In this document: positions 45,201 to 51,985 of the stretch, piece by piece | Position numbering within the stretch: the first letter of the stretch is position 1 | Layout of the letters: each line of letters starts with the position of its first letter | NCBI GenBank assembly: GCA_904419295.1 | Contig: CAJFRA010000002.1 | Location: forward strand, 62,001 to 126,000 | From: Candidatus Pseudobutyricicoccus lothianensis | GTDB taxonomy: Bacteria; Bacillota; Clostridia; Oscillospirales; Butyricicoccaceae | Reading direction: 5' to 3' | Length of the DNA: 64,000 bases | Notes under the pieces: model-generated | The model's database searches: none | What the model saw: the letters and a program-made list of their open reading frames with translations, nothing else | What the model was told of the DNA's origin: nothing | Position numbers and translations under genes: made by a program

Positions 45201-45573
45201 CTGTGCCGGCGCGCTGGCTTTCGTAGTGCTCTACAATCTGGCCAATATCAATGTGGAAGAGCGGGTGCGGGAGATCGCCACCATCAAAGTGCTGGGCTTT
45301 TACGACCGGGAGGTCTCCGCTTACATCTATCGGGAAAGCATCCTTTCCTCTTTGTTGGGCATTGGCGTAGGCCTGTTGCTGGGCATTCCCTTCCTGCGCT
45401 TCATCATCCGCACGGCGGAGGTGGATGCCGTGATGTTCAATCCGGCCCTCTCCCCCACTATGTTCTTGTTTTCCGCTTTGCTCTCCCTGCTGTTTTCCCT
45501 GGTGGTCAACCTGGCGATGCACTTCCGTTTGAAAAAGATCGATATGGTGCAAAGCCTCAAATCCATTGAATAA
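42271..45573 (+). CDS. FtsX-type ABC transporter permease with very long coiled-coil insert
   Basis: An 1100-aa permease. A membrane helix lies at about 22-40, followed by an extracytoplasmic MacB-like domain. Residues about 255-545 are a long Q/E/A-rich coiled coil (e.g. QIDQAQQELDEGQAAYEAGK), interrupted once near 370-420. Three membrane helices (about 570-680), a second helix (about 740), another extracytoplasmic domain, and three last helices (about 970-1090) follow. The layout is two FtsX modules, as in large lipoprotein/peptide-handling exporters; no sensor kinase lies next to it, unlike bacitracin-type modules. The substrate is unknown. It probably works as a mechanotransmission machine with the adjacent ATPase. 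Confidence 0.92.
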   Translation: MKQYRTLIHDIFAEIRKSRSRFLSILCIVFLGVGFFSGVKSTCPDMKETAQQYFEDQNLMDFQLKSTMGFTEGDIDTLRDQPGVEAVAPAYSLDAFVQVDESTSLLVRALSYELGSEDDPDALNQPVLKEGRWPEKEDECLVEHGIYAGERFQVGSQITLFLEEGDLSDALSVKTFTVVGVVESPLYINFERGSSTLGNGSVRSFLYLPADAFAYEAYTDVYLTYQKARGMDFYDDAYQEWADQQADRLARLATQREKTRHDEIYEQAKAQIDQAQQELDEGQAAYEAGKQEYEEGIAQGEQQLEQAKAQIDSGRSQLEWQQEQLSQGSSQYQSYQQQLQQQSAILEQAQAAYEAGLHQLENLQQAFESARQLLESYRGQSLPADSIWPAEVEYAIESSALLSSLVDNSDLPALLREYVSAAEQAKDSLYEQLDSLLAQASAALEQQRAALEQSGDFLTQTRQQLEDGLRQLEQQGSTMEQGQARLAEARQQLEDAQAEYDEGVRQLEEQRIQGQQELDDAAAQLEEARAELLQARHDLNDLGSPEWYIFDRTNNPGYSSFCDDAERVDRVAAVFPVFFILVAALVCLTTMTRMVEEQRTQIGTLKALGYGTGAATAKYLVYALSASLLGSLLGLAVGFTLFPTVIFNAYRIMYIMPSCLTPWRWGYALGCTAVAMACTGLSAWAACRRELTATPAQLMRPRPPKTGKRVLLERVHFLWNRLSFLQKVTLRNLFRYKKRIAMTVVGIAGCTALMMAGFGLQYAISSIVDLQYSAIFHYDAMAFYDSDITADEQEEIRQQLTDDIYVDRSMRVMQNTMEITAGSSRKEIYLFVPEEPEQLDPFVTLRERESGQALSLPEEGMILTEKMARLLDVETGDTVTLQQEGTDGQELEIVAITENYTENFAYVSPRQYEASWEQEAPYNSFLICLDDPESQDHVASDLLENNNVLSVSFSADSGQQFRDIVGSLTYIVLVIIVCAGALAFVVLYNLANINVEERVREIATIKVLGFYDREVSAYIYRESILSSLLGIGVGLLLGIPFLRFIIRTAEVDAVMFNPALSPTMFLFSALLSLLFSLVVNLAMHFRLKKIDMVQSLKSIE

Positions 45574-45579
45574 GGGGCA

Positions 45580-45617
45580 AAAGGCCGATGGTTCTAGCAA
45601 CCATCGGCCTTTGCTTT
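45580..45617. terminator. Bidirectional terminator after the permease gene
   Basis: AAAGGCCGATGGTT (45580-45593) and AACCATCGGCCTTT (45599-45612) form a 14-bp stem; T-rich sequence follows, and A/G-rich sequence precedes it. It separates convergent genes. Confidence 0.88.
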
Positions 45618-46640
45618 TTACAGCAACACCACCTGTTTCTTTTCCAGCTCCTTTTGGTAAAATACCGTCTGCCACTGGACCTGCTCCACCGGCTCATAGT
45701 GCAGAGCGGAACAGGCGATATGCGGTTTCCTTTCACCCTGTCCGCTTTTTAGAATTTGGGTGGGGCCATCCGCCCCGCCAATGATGCACACCACTGCGGC
45801 GCCATTCCCCGCCTGACCTTGAGGCGGGTCGCTGCTGCCACAGTCCACTGCCTCCATGGCCCCCTCCGGCAGTTCCGGGCAGATCGTGTAGGTCATTACT
45901 GCGTAATGGGTGGGCATTTGGGTGGAGTCGATCCCCGGCCCTTCCAACTGCTGGGGCTCATAGGCCTTTACGGTCAGCGTATGCTGCACACCGGTCGCCG
46001 GGTGGGCAAAGGTGAACTCCGCTCCCGGCGCCCCTGTGGAAAAACAGGGGCCAGGCAGGGCGTCCGGGCCCTGATCCAATGTGACAACAAGGCTGTTCAC
46101 CCGGGGCCTGCTTTTGGTCCGCCAGGGAAAGGCGGCCCGCCAAAGCTGCCACCCAGAGGCGCTGGAAAGGCCGTACCGCTTCAAAAGGGCCGGCTCTGCC
46201 CCCTGTCGGGAAGTGGTCTCCGGCAGGCAGGGGTTCCAGCCCCTGCAGCTGCTGCACTTGTTGAACAGGGCCACGCCGTTGACCAGCACCTGCAGGCGCA
46301 AGTCAAAAGCCAGGGGATCCTCCTTCTCCACTGCCATCCGCCGCGCCAGGGGCCACCCATCCGGCTCCTCCCTTTCGGCAAGGGGAGCCCACTTGTCGAG
46401 AAAAGCCTGGATGTCTGCCCGGGGTATCTGGCAGCACAGATCCAGCACCAGGCCCTCTCCACAGGAATAGGCGGCCGGCAGGTACCATTGCCGCCCGCCC
46501 CATTCCAACCATTTGTTCAGGGAGATCTTCTTCCCCGGCCGGCCTTTCCCGGCGTGCTGCCAACAGCCCCAATGGCTCCGACGGCTGTGGAAAGCCCTGC
46601 TGAAATATACGGGCTCGCCGTATTTTTGCCTTCTTCCCAT
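45618..46640 (-). CDS. Protein of unknown function with a GGADGPT motif
   Basis: A 340-aa protein, MGRRQKYGEPVYFSRAFH at its start, with no signal peptide or membrane helix. It has scattered cysteines (CSSCRGWNPC near residue 130) and a C-terminal VVCIIGGADGPTQIL. The string IGGADGPT is best known from the beta subunit of sodium-pumping decarboxylases, but nothing else here resembles that membrane protein. I cannot assign a function. The ATG at 46640 has GAGGAG upstream; an ATG five codons earlier is less likely. It is the last gene of the run that begins near 50.3 kb, 50 nt after the nitroreductase gene. Confidence 0.75.
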   Translation of the reverse strand: MGRRQKYGEPVYFSRAFHSRRSHWGCWQHAGKGRPGKKISLNKWLEWGGRQWYLPAAYSCGEGLVLDLCCQIPRADIQAFLDKWAPLAEREEPDGWPLARRMAVEKEDPLAFDLRLQVLVNGVALFNKCSSCRGWNPCLPETTSRQGAEPALLKRYGLSSASGWQLWRAAFPWRTKSRPRVNSLVVTLDQGPDALPGPCFSTGAPGAEFTFAHPATGVQHTLTVKAYEPQQLEGPGIDSTQMPTHYAVMTYTICPELPEGAMEAVDCGSSDPPQGQAGNGAAVVCIIGGADGPTQILKSGQGERKPHIACSALHYEPVEQVQWQTVFYQKELEKKQVVLL

Positions 46641-46690
46641 CCCGCTTCTCCTCATTTTCTGCCTTTTGATGCCTCCACCGGCCTATGCAT

Positions 46691-47221
46691 TCACAGGATC
46701 TCTGCGATCTCCGAAAGCTCTTTTCTCTTTTTGGGGCGAGGAGCGTCTCCGCCGTCCGGGTAACCCACGCACAGGATCAGGCGCACTTTCCGCTCTGGCG
46801 GGATATCCAGGGCCTCGCGGATCTTCTCTTCTGAAAAGCTGCCCAAAATACAGGTCCCCAGCCCCATTTCCGCTGCGGCCAAAGTCAAGAAGGCGGTGAC
46901 GATCCCCACATCCATCTGGGCGTATTTTTGGCTGTCCACCAGGCCGGCCACTGCCGGCGCCAGCTGGGCTTTCGTCTCTTGGATCACAAGAAAGCAGGGC
47001 ACTTGTTCTGCAAATCCGTTGAGCCCATGTTCTTTCATATAAGGGGCGATCTGCCGGGCTTTTTCTCCGGCAACCACGGTAAAGTGCCAAGGTTGGCTGT
47101 TGCAGGCGGAAGGGGCCAGGCGGGCACAAGCCAGCATCTGGTCTATTTTTTCCGGTTCCACCGGTCTGTCTTCGTATTGGCGGCAGCTTTCCCGCCGCTG
47201 TACCAGCGTATAAAAGTCCAT
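46691..47221 (-). CDS. Nitroreductase family protein
   Basis: A 176-aa FMN-dependent nitroreductase-like protein. It opens MDFYTLVQRRESCRQYEDRP, with APSACNSQPWHF (FMN site) and GLGTCILGSFSEEKIREALD. These enzymes reduce nitro or quinone groups or other substrates with NAD(P)H; the natural substrate is unknown. The ATG (47219-47221) starts 1 nt after the WYL gene stop, so translation is probably coupled. An AAAGGAAG RBS is present. Confidence 0.92.
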   Translation of the reverse strand: MDFYTLVQRRESCRQYEDRPVEPEKIDQMLACARLAPSACNSQPWHFTVVAGEKARQIAPYMKEHGLNGFAEQVPCFLVIQETKAQLAPAVAGLVDSQKYAQMDVGIVTAFLTLAAAEMGLGTCILGSFSEEKIREALDIPPERKVRLILCVGYPDGGDAPRPKKRKELSEIAEIL

Positions 47222-47222
47222 A

Positions 47223-48245
47223 CTATTCTTCCTTTCTGTTGTCCGAATACCCATATTGGGCCCAGATCTGCTCCATGTGCTGGCGGAATCGTTCCACCAC
47301 TGGCTGCGGGCCCAAGATCTGGGCGCCGGTGCCCAGCCCAAAGACCCAAGCGAAAAACGGCGGGCTCACCGCCACCGGCACCGTGATGGTAAAATACCCT
47401 GCTCCCTGGGGCCGCATGGCGGTCTCCCGGCCAAAACGGTCGGCTACCACCCCGGCAAGGCGGTCTTCAAACTGCAAGGTCACATCGACCTCTTCCCCGC
47501 CATACATGCCAAACATGCGGCGAGAGTATTGGGCCATATCAAACTGCCGAAAATGGCCCAGGCCTTGGCGCGACAGTTCTTCCGCCTGGATCTCCGCCAT
47601 TTTGTCCACCCGGTAGTGTTTGATCTTCTGGGCATCGCTGTCATAGGCCACCAGATAGTAATTTTCATCGTCCCAAGCCAATGCCCAAGGGCTCACCCGG
47701 TACCGCCTGCCCCCCCGGCGGTATTGCCGGCAGAGCCTGCCCTGCTCCCGGTCCAGCACCCACTCAAAATAGCGGAAGCTCACCTGCTTCTGCCGGGCGA
47801 TGGCGTCGTGCAGCCCGTCGATGTTGTAGTAAATGCTTTCGTTCATGGTCTTGATCCGGCCGGTCACATAAACTTGCCGCTGCAGCTCCTGGGCTTGGAA
47901 GCGGCTGGCCAGGCTTTCCACCTTGCCGATGAGCTGGCGGGATTTCCGGTCGGTAATAAAGCGGGAGGACTGCACAGCGTCCACCAGCAGCCGCAGTTCC
48001 GGCATTTCAAACAGCCTCCCCGCCAAATAATAGGCAACGGGCCTCGGCTGGCGGATGATCTCCATGCCGAAGGCCCTCAGTTCCTCAATGTCGTCGTACA
48101 ATGTCTTGCGCTCTACCCGGATCCCCTGGCTCTCCAGCTGTTCCTGGAGCTGGTGCAGTGTCAATGGGTGCCATTCATCGGTCTGCTCCAAAAAGATCTG
48201 CATGAGGTAGAGCAGCTTCCGCTTTTGTCCTTGGCTCTTGGCCAT
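47223..48245 (-). CDS. WYL-domain transcriptional regulator
   Basis: A 340-aa regulator. The N-terminal winged helix (HQLQEQLESQGIRVERKTLYDDIEELRAFG, split over residues about 32-61) binds DNA, and the WYL domain around residues 145-215 ends in YRVSPWALAWDDENYYLVAY. A C-terminal WCX-like extension follows. WYL regulators sense nucleotides or small ligands and often control DNA-damage or anti-phage genes. Its ATG lies 5 nt after the stop of the upstream gene. Longer in-frame starts cross that gene. Confidence 0.9.
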   Translation of the reverse strand: MAKSQGQKRKLLYLMQIFLEQTDEWHPLTLHQLQEQLESQGIRVERKTLYDDIEELRAFGMEIIRQPRPVAYYLAGRLFEMPELRLLVDAVQSSRFITDRKSRQLIGKVESLASRFQAQELQRQVYVTGRIKTMNESIYYNIDGLHDAIARQKQVSFRYFEWVLDREQGRLCRQYRRGGRRYRVSPWALAWDDENYYLVAYDSDAQKIKHYRVDKMAEIQAEELSRQGLGHFRQFDMAQYSRRMFGMYGGEEVDVTLQFEDRLAGVVADRFGRETAMRPQGAGYFTITVPVAVSPPFFAWVFGLGTGAQILGPQPVVERFRQHMEQIWAQYGYSDNRKEE

Positions 48246-48250
48246 GGCTG

Positions 48251-48637
48251 CTACTGAATGGAGGGCGTAGGCCCCAGCAATGTGTAGCGGGTAGCTGTTT
48301 TGAGCCCACCTACCATACAGGATACGCTCTCCTGCCCTGTGTAGCCCAAAGCCTCCTTGAACACAAAGCCCCAAAAGGCGCCCAGCGCCTGTTTCTGCTC
48401 CCTGTCCAGCTGGCCGATGCGGCCGCGGCAGACCTTCAGGTGCACGCGCACCGGCGGGATGCCCATCACGTCGTTGCAGAACTGGTAGTGGCTGAGCAGC
48501 ACCGGGTCCTGCACCACTTCCACCAGCGAATTCCAAAGATCACCAGAGTTGACAAAGGCGGCAAAGCGCCTGTATTTCCGCGCAAAGTTTTGCTGCAGCT
48601 GCTCTAAGATCTGAGCTGTCGTCACTACTTTCTTCAT
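48251..48637 (-). CDS. Hypothetical protein, 128 aa
   Basis: A protein of unknown function starting MKKVVTTAQILEQLQQNFAR. It has a conserved-looking ending (FWGFVFKEALGYTGQESV and TATRY). No membrane helix or signal peptide is visible. RBS AAAGAGG precedes the ATG. Its start overlaps the upstream gene by 4 nt and its stop lies 5 nt before the WYL start, so the three genes are translationally linked. Confidence 0.8.
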   Translation of the reverse strand: MKKVVTTAQILEQLQQNFARKYRRFAAFVNSGDLWNSLVEVVQDPVLLSHYQFCNDVMGIPPVRVHLKVCRGRIGQLDREQKQALGAFWGFVFKEALGYTGQESVSCMVGGLKTATRYTLLGPTPSIQ

Positions 48638-49743
48638 ATATTTTTACCTCTTTCCGTCGAAATTCCATCTTCCTTTTCAATCGGTTGGAAAAACTTTATA
48701 TCCGCCTGCCACCAAAGGGAAACCGTCCACAGCTGCATTTCCGGCATCGAACACAAAGGGTCCACACAAGCAAACACACGGTGTCCGCCTGCCTGCAGCT
48801 GCCGCACCATATTCCTCTGGTGGGCCGGTAGGCGTGCCAAAGCCAACCTGCTTTTCCGGCTGCCTGTAGCGTTCCACAGTGGAATGCTGTCTTGTGGCAA
48901 GCCCGGCGTGCCGTTTTCCAACAGCACCAAATCTAAAAACAACCCGCCCTGACGGACAGGGCGGCACGGACACAACTTCTGCAGCCGGTATTCCAACACT
49001 TCGCGGATGTTTTCAGGGGCTGGGGCACTGATCCTCCGCCCCTCCGACGGACCGGGCGGCCAAGGGGCCGGGCCGTCCTTTCCCTCCTCCAGCAACCGGC
49101 CATACTGCCGGCGCCAACGGGCTCGGTCGGGCGGCGGCAATCGGTCCAGCCCTTCTTGCAGCAAGCGTGCCAGTGGCGGCGTTCCCGGCCGGCCGCCCCA
49201 TTGCCGGGCCAGCTCTGCCAGCAGCCACCCCCCATCGGGCCGCCCGGGCATGGGCGTGGCTTTGACATACCATTGGAGCCACCGCCTGGCCCAGCTCCAC
49301 CACCCTTGTCTGGCGCAAGCGGCCAGCAGGGCGGCACACAATGGGCCTGCTGTGACACATTGGCCGAACAACAGCTGACCTGCCTGCCCGCCTTGGGCCA
49401 GCCAGCGGCAAGCCTGAAGCAGATCGCCGCCCAGCGCTTCTGCCACCACTTCATCGGTCAGCGCCGGGGCCAGTTCCTCCTGCTGCAGGCACGGCGCCAA
49501 GGCCTGGAGCAATTCGCCCCACAGCGCCCCGCCATATTGGCCCAGGCAATTGACGCACTTGAGCAATTCTTTGGGCTGCCAAGGTCCCATACCCACTTCT
49601 TCCAGCAGCTGAGGCGGCAGCCACGCCAAAACAGTCGCCCGGTGTATGCCCAGCTGCACTTCCACCTGGCATTGGCTGCACGGGCAGGGCTTCCACTCTG
49701 CCAGCAATACTTCCAAAGAGTCATACTCCTGGCCGTCGGTCAT
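48634..49743 (-). CDS. Hypothetical protein, Cys- and Trp-rich, 369 aa
   Basis: A protein of unknown function with no clear homologous family. It starts MTDGQEYDSLEVLLAEWKPC and contains CPCSQC at residues 20-25, then KCVNCLG, a pattern that could bind zinc. It is rich in Trp, Leu and Ala, including a stretch around 165-205. The C-terminus has HRVFACVDPLC. The start at 49743 has AGGTGAG upstream and overlaps the HIRAN gene end by 4 nt. Confidence 0.72.
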   Translation of the reverse strand: MTDGQEYDSLEVLLAEWKPCPCSQCQVEVQLGIHRATVLAWLPPQLLEEVGMGPWQPKELLKCVNCLGQYGGALWGELLQALAPCLQQEELAPALTDEVVAEALGGDLLQACRWLAQGGQAGQLLFGQCVTAGPLCAALLAACARQGWWSWARRWLQWYVKATPMPGRPDGGWLLAELARQWGGRPGTPPLARLLQEGLDRLPPPDRARWRRQYGRLLEEGKDGPAPWPPGPSEGRRISAPAPENIREVLEYRLQKLCPCRPVRQGGLFLDLVLLENGTPGLPQDSIPLWNATGSRKSRLALARLPAHQRNMVRQLQAGGHRVFACVDPLCSMPEMQLWTVSLWWQADIKFFQPIEKEDGISTERGKNI

Positions 49744-50168
49744 TGGCTCACCTCCCAATACAGCTCCACCGCCATGCGCCGGAACTGGCCTTCCCCGCCA
49801 TCCAGCCGCAAGCGCCCAGACAGCTGCTGCCCTTGTTCCAGCAGTGCGGCGGGGATGGCGTTGTACCGCCTGGGCAGATACCCGATGGGACTTCCATCCA
49901 CCCGCAATAGCTTGACTGCTTTACAGTCATATGGGTTATCCGGCTCACGCCGCAGCAGCAAAGGTTCTCCATTCCGCAGCAAAGCGGCCAAAGCATCCCG
50001 CTGAGGCACATAGGCAAACCCCTTGACCGGCATCACATCCAACAGCCGGCCGGCCGGCTCCGCTTGCTGCAGCACACGCTGGATCTCTGCCCGCCTGCGA
50101 TGCCGCAAAAACAAAAAAAGCGCGAGGGCGAAAGACGCAACAATCATTCCGATGAATACGCCTTCCAC
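49740..50168 (-). CDS. Membrane-anchored HIRAN-like domain protein
   Basis: A 142-aa protein with one N-terminal membrane helix (VFIGMIVASFALALFLFLRH) and a cytosolic domain. The segment PLLLRREPDNPYDCKAVKLL followed by GSPIGYLPRRYNAIPAALLEQG matches the HIRAN pattern, a DNA-end or lesion-binding module usually found in SWI2/SNF2 proteins. A membrane-anchored form is unusual. The start is GTG (50166-50168) with GGAGG upstream. Confidence 0.75.
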   Translation of the reverse strand: MEGVFIGMIVASFALALFLFLRHRRRAEIQRVLQQAEPAGRLLDVMPVKGFAYVPQRDALAALLRNGEPLLLRREPDNPYDCKAVKLLRVDGSPIGYLPRRYNAIPAALLEQGQQLSGRLRLDGGEGQFRRMAVELYWEVSQ

Positions 50169-50191
50169 ACTCCCGCCTCCTATCTGGCCAG

Positions 50192-50320
50192 TCAACAAGG
50201 GACTCCCATTTCCCGCAGGTCGTCACGCGCCTCTTGCATATTATCGGCCGAAAAAACAAACCGGCCGTTGGCATCAAAGACTTCCACATGTCCGTTACAA
50301 TAGTGCAAACTAAATTCCAC
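50192..50320 (-). CDS. Small conserved-looking protein, 42 aa
   Basis: A 42-codon frame, GTG start (50318-50320), TGA stop. It encodes MEFSLHYCNGHVEVFDANGR and then FVFSADNMQEARDDLREMG. GGAGGG lies 6 nt upstream. The NGHVEVFDANGRFVFSAD pattern suggests a beta-hairpin followed by a helix; I recall similar short proteins in other Clostridia but cannot name a family. First gene of the run that includes the HIRAN and WYL genes. It is below usual length cut-offs. Confidence 0.72.
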   Translation of the reverse strand: MEFSLHYCNGHVEVFDANGRFVFSADNMQEARDDLREMGVPC

Positions 50321-50432
50321 GACAAGCCCTCCGTTCCTGCAACTGTTTTCTTTGGTTCCAGTGTAACAGAAGGCCTGTCCAATAAAACGGACTGTTCAGT
50401 GTTTTTACTCGCTTTTTTTAAACTCTATCCTA

Positions 50433-50461
50433 ATTTTACCACACTTCGTCTATTTGCACAA
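50433..50461 (-). promoter_or_regulatory. Promoter of the HIRAN/WYL operon
   Basis: On the minus strand TTGTGC (50456-50461) and TAAAAT (50433-50438), spacer 17 nt, with an extended -10 (TGG). The leader is about 110 nt. Confidence 0.55.
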
Positions 50462-50468
50462 GGGAGGT

Positions 50469-50488
50469 GATAAAAAATATTTTTTATC
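50469..50488. repeat. Perfect 20-bp AT palindrome next to the operon promoter
   Basis: GATAAAAAATATTTTTTATC is a perfect palindrome lying 7 bp upstream of the -35 element. It could be an operator, an UP-like element, or a terminator-like structure for the opposite gene. Confidence 0.7.
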
Positions 50489-50550
50489 TATCAGATTTGT
50501 CCCATTTTTTAGGTAATTACAGGGTAAAAAGGTCCACAACCGGCTTCAAA

Positions 50551-50588
50551 TAGGCATCGCCTGGCCGTGCTATGCCGGCCAGGCGATG
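50551..50588 (-). terminator. Terminator of the cysteine-desulfidase-like gene
   Basis: CATCGCCTGGCCG (50555-50567) and CGGCCAGGCGATG (50576-50588) form a 13-bp perfect stem around an 8-nt loop; the T-run on the minus strand is poor. Confidence 0.65.
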
Positions 50589-50609
50589 GACAGCTGCAAA
50601 ATTTCACCC

Positions 50610-51872
50610 TTATTTATGCAGCATGATATCCAAAATCGTGGGGTCCAAATTCGCGGCCCCTTGGGAGACCAACTTGCCGATGCTGCGGATGGTGTCTTCT
50701 ACGTCCTGACACACAATGCCTTCTTTGTCGCAGGGGCACAGGCCTTTCATCGCCAGAGTCGCACTGAGCAGTGCGTTGTTAATGCCGGTGGCGATCTTCA
50801 GTGCGCAGGTGGTCTTCGCGCCGTCGCAGATCATGCCGGTGTGGTTGGCCAGCATGATCTGGATCGCCCGCTGGATCTCATCCAGCCCGCCGCCCTGCAG
50901 ATAGACCATAGCGCACGCCGAACCGGTGCCGCCTGCAATGGCCGCGCCGCACAGGGGAGACAGGCGGCCCATATAGCTTTTGATATGCACTGTCACCAGG
51001 TTGCTGATGATCAGCGCCCGGGCCAGCTCTTCTTCGCTCTTGCCCAATTTTTCTGCCAAGGTGGCGGCTGCCACGGTGCAGGAAATGCCCTGGTTCCCGC
51101 TGCCGGCCGTGGTCATGATCGGCATGGCGCAGCCATCCATCCGGGCATCGGAGGCCGCAGCCGCCGCACCGGCAATGGCCCCGCCATAGCTGGGCTCCAG
51201 CAGCCCGCCCAGGCCGCCGGCCAGGGCGCGGCCCACCTGCAAGCCATAGTGGCCCCGCAGCCCTTCCTCGGATACCGCCTTGTTCATGCGGGCACCTTCC
51301 AGAATAAAGGAGATCTCTTCGAAGGGGGCGGTGGTGGCGAATTCATAGATCTCCCGCACCGTCAGTTCCACATGCCCTTCTTCTTCCTGGCTGGCCGCTT
51401 CTTTTTTCTCAAAGGTAACCGCGCCGTCTTTTTCGATGAGCACCACATTGGTGTGGGATTTCTGCACCACGCAGCGGGCCGTGTGGCCGCCCGCGTGCAC
51501 CACCGCTTCAATGTATAATTTTTCTGTGGTATCCTCTTTCAAATTGACCTGCAGGATCTTCTGATCCAGCAGTTCTTCCGCCTGTTTCAGCTGTTCCGGC
51601 GTCAGGCCGGTGAGGATCTCCAGCTTTTTGTCCGACCGGCGCAGCACCGCGCCCAGCAGGGCGGCGATGTCAATGCCGATGCGGCCAGTCCCCGGAATGC
51701 CGACCCCCAGTGCGTTTTTCACGATGTTGCCGCTCAAATACAGCTCAATGTGTTCCGCTGGGCTTTCCTGCTGCTCGGCTGCAATGGACACCGCATACGC
51801 CACGGCGATCGGCTCGGTACACCCTTGGGCGGGCACAACTTCCCTGTGAAGCAACTCGACAAACTTATGCAT
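50610..51872 (-). CDS. UPF0597 family protein (L-cysteine desulfidase/serine dehydratase-like)
   Basis: A 420-aa protein of the UPF0597 family (CdsB/CyuA/YhaM type), related to iron-sulfur serine dehydratases. These enzymes split L-cysteine to pyruvate, ammonia and sulfide. Visible features are the N-terminal VVPAQGCTEPIAVAYA and Cys residues suited to an Fe-S cluster: C in RLSPLCGAAIAGG, ICDGAK and CALK. The start at 51872 has GGGGAAAG upstream; an ATG five codons earlier is possible. A consensus promoter lies just upstream, inside the end of citXG. Confidence 0.9.
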   Translation of the reverse strand: MHKFVELLHREVVPAQGCTEPIAVAYAVSIAAEQQESPAEHIELYLSGNIVKNALGVGIPGTGRIGIDIAALLGAVLRRSDKKLEILTGLTPEQLKQAEELLDQKILQVNLKEDTTEKLYIEAVVHAGGHTARCVVQKSHTNVVLIEKDGAVTFEKKEAASQEEEGHVELTVREIYEFATTAPFEEISFILEGARMNKAVSEEGLRGHYGLQVGRALAGGLGGLLEPSYGGAIAGAAAAASDARMDGCAMPIMTTAGSGNQGISCTVAAATLAEKLGKSEEELARALIISNLVTVHIKSYMGRLSPLCGAAIAGGTGSACAMVYLQGGGLDEIQRAIQIMLANHTGMICDGAKTTCALKIATGINNALLSATLAMKGLCPCDKEGIVCQDVEDTIRSIGKLVSQGAANLDPTILDIMLHK

Positions 51873-51956
51873 AACTTTCCCCTTCATTCTTTCAGATTCT
51901 CCATGCCGCCCGGCCGCTCCACTATTTGTCTAGCGTCCGGACGAATCCATACACCG

Positions 51957-51985
51957 ATTGTATCAGAGAGAAAGAGATATGTCAA
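51957..51985 (-). promoter_or_regulatory. Consensus promoter of the cysteine-desulfidase-like gene
   Basis: On the minus strand TTGACA (51980-51985) and TACAAT (51957-51962), spacer 17 nt, extended -10 (TGA). The -35 lies in the last codons of citXG, so the gene can be expressed separately from the citrate cluster. Confidence 0.75.

Noticed and set aside
41719..45675. Very long antisense open frame (1318 aa) opposite the ABC ATPase and permease
   Set aside because: It lies wholly opposite two well-supported genes, has low-complexity sequence mirroring the coiled-coil repeats, and has no RBS. GC-rich codon bias creates such frames.
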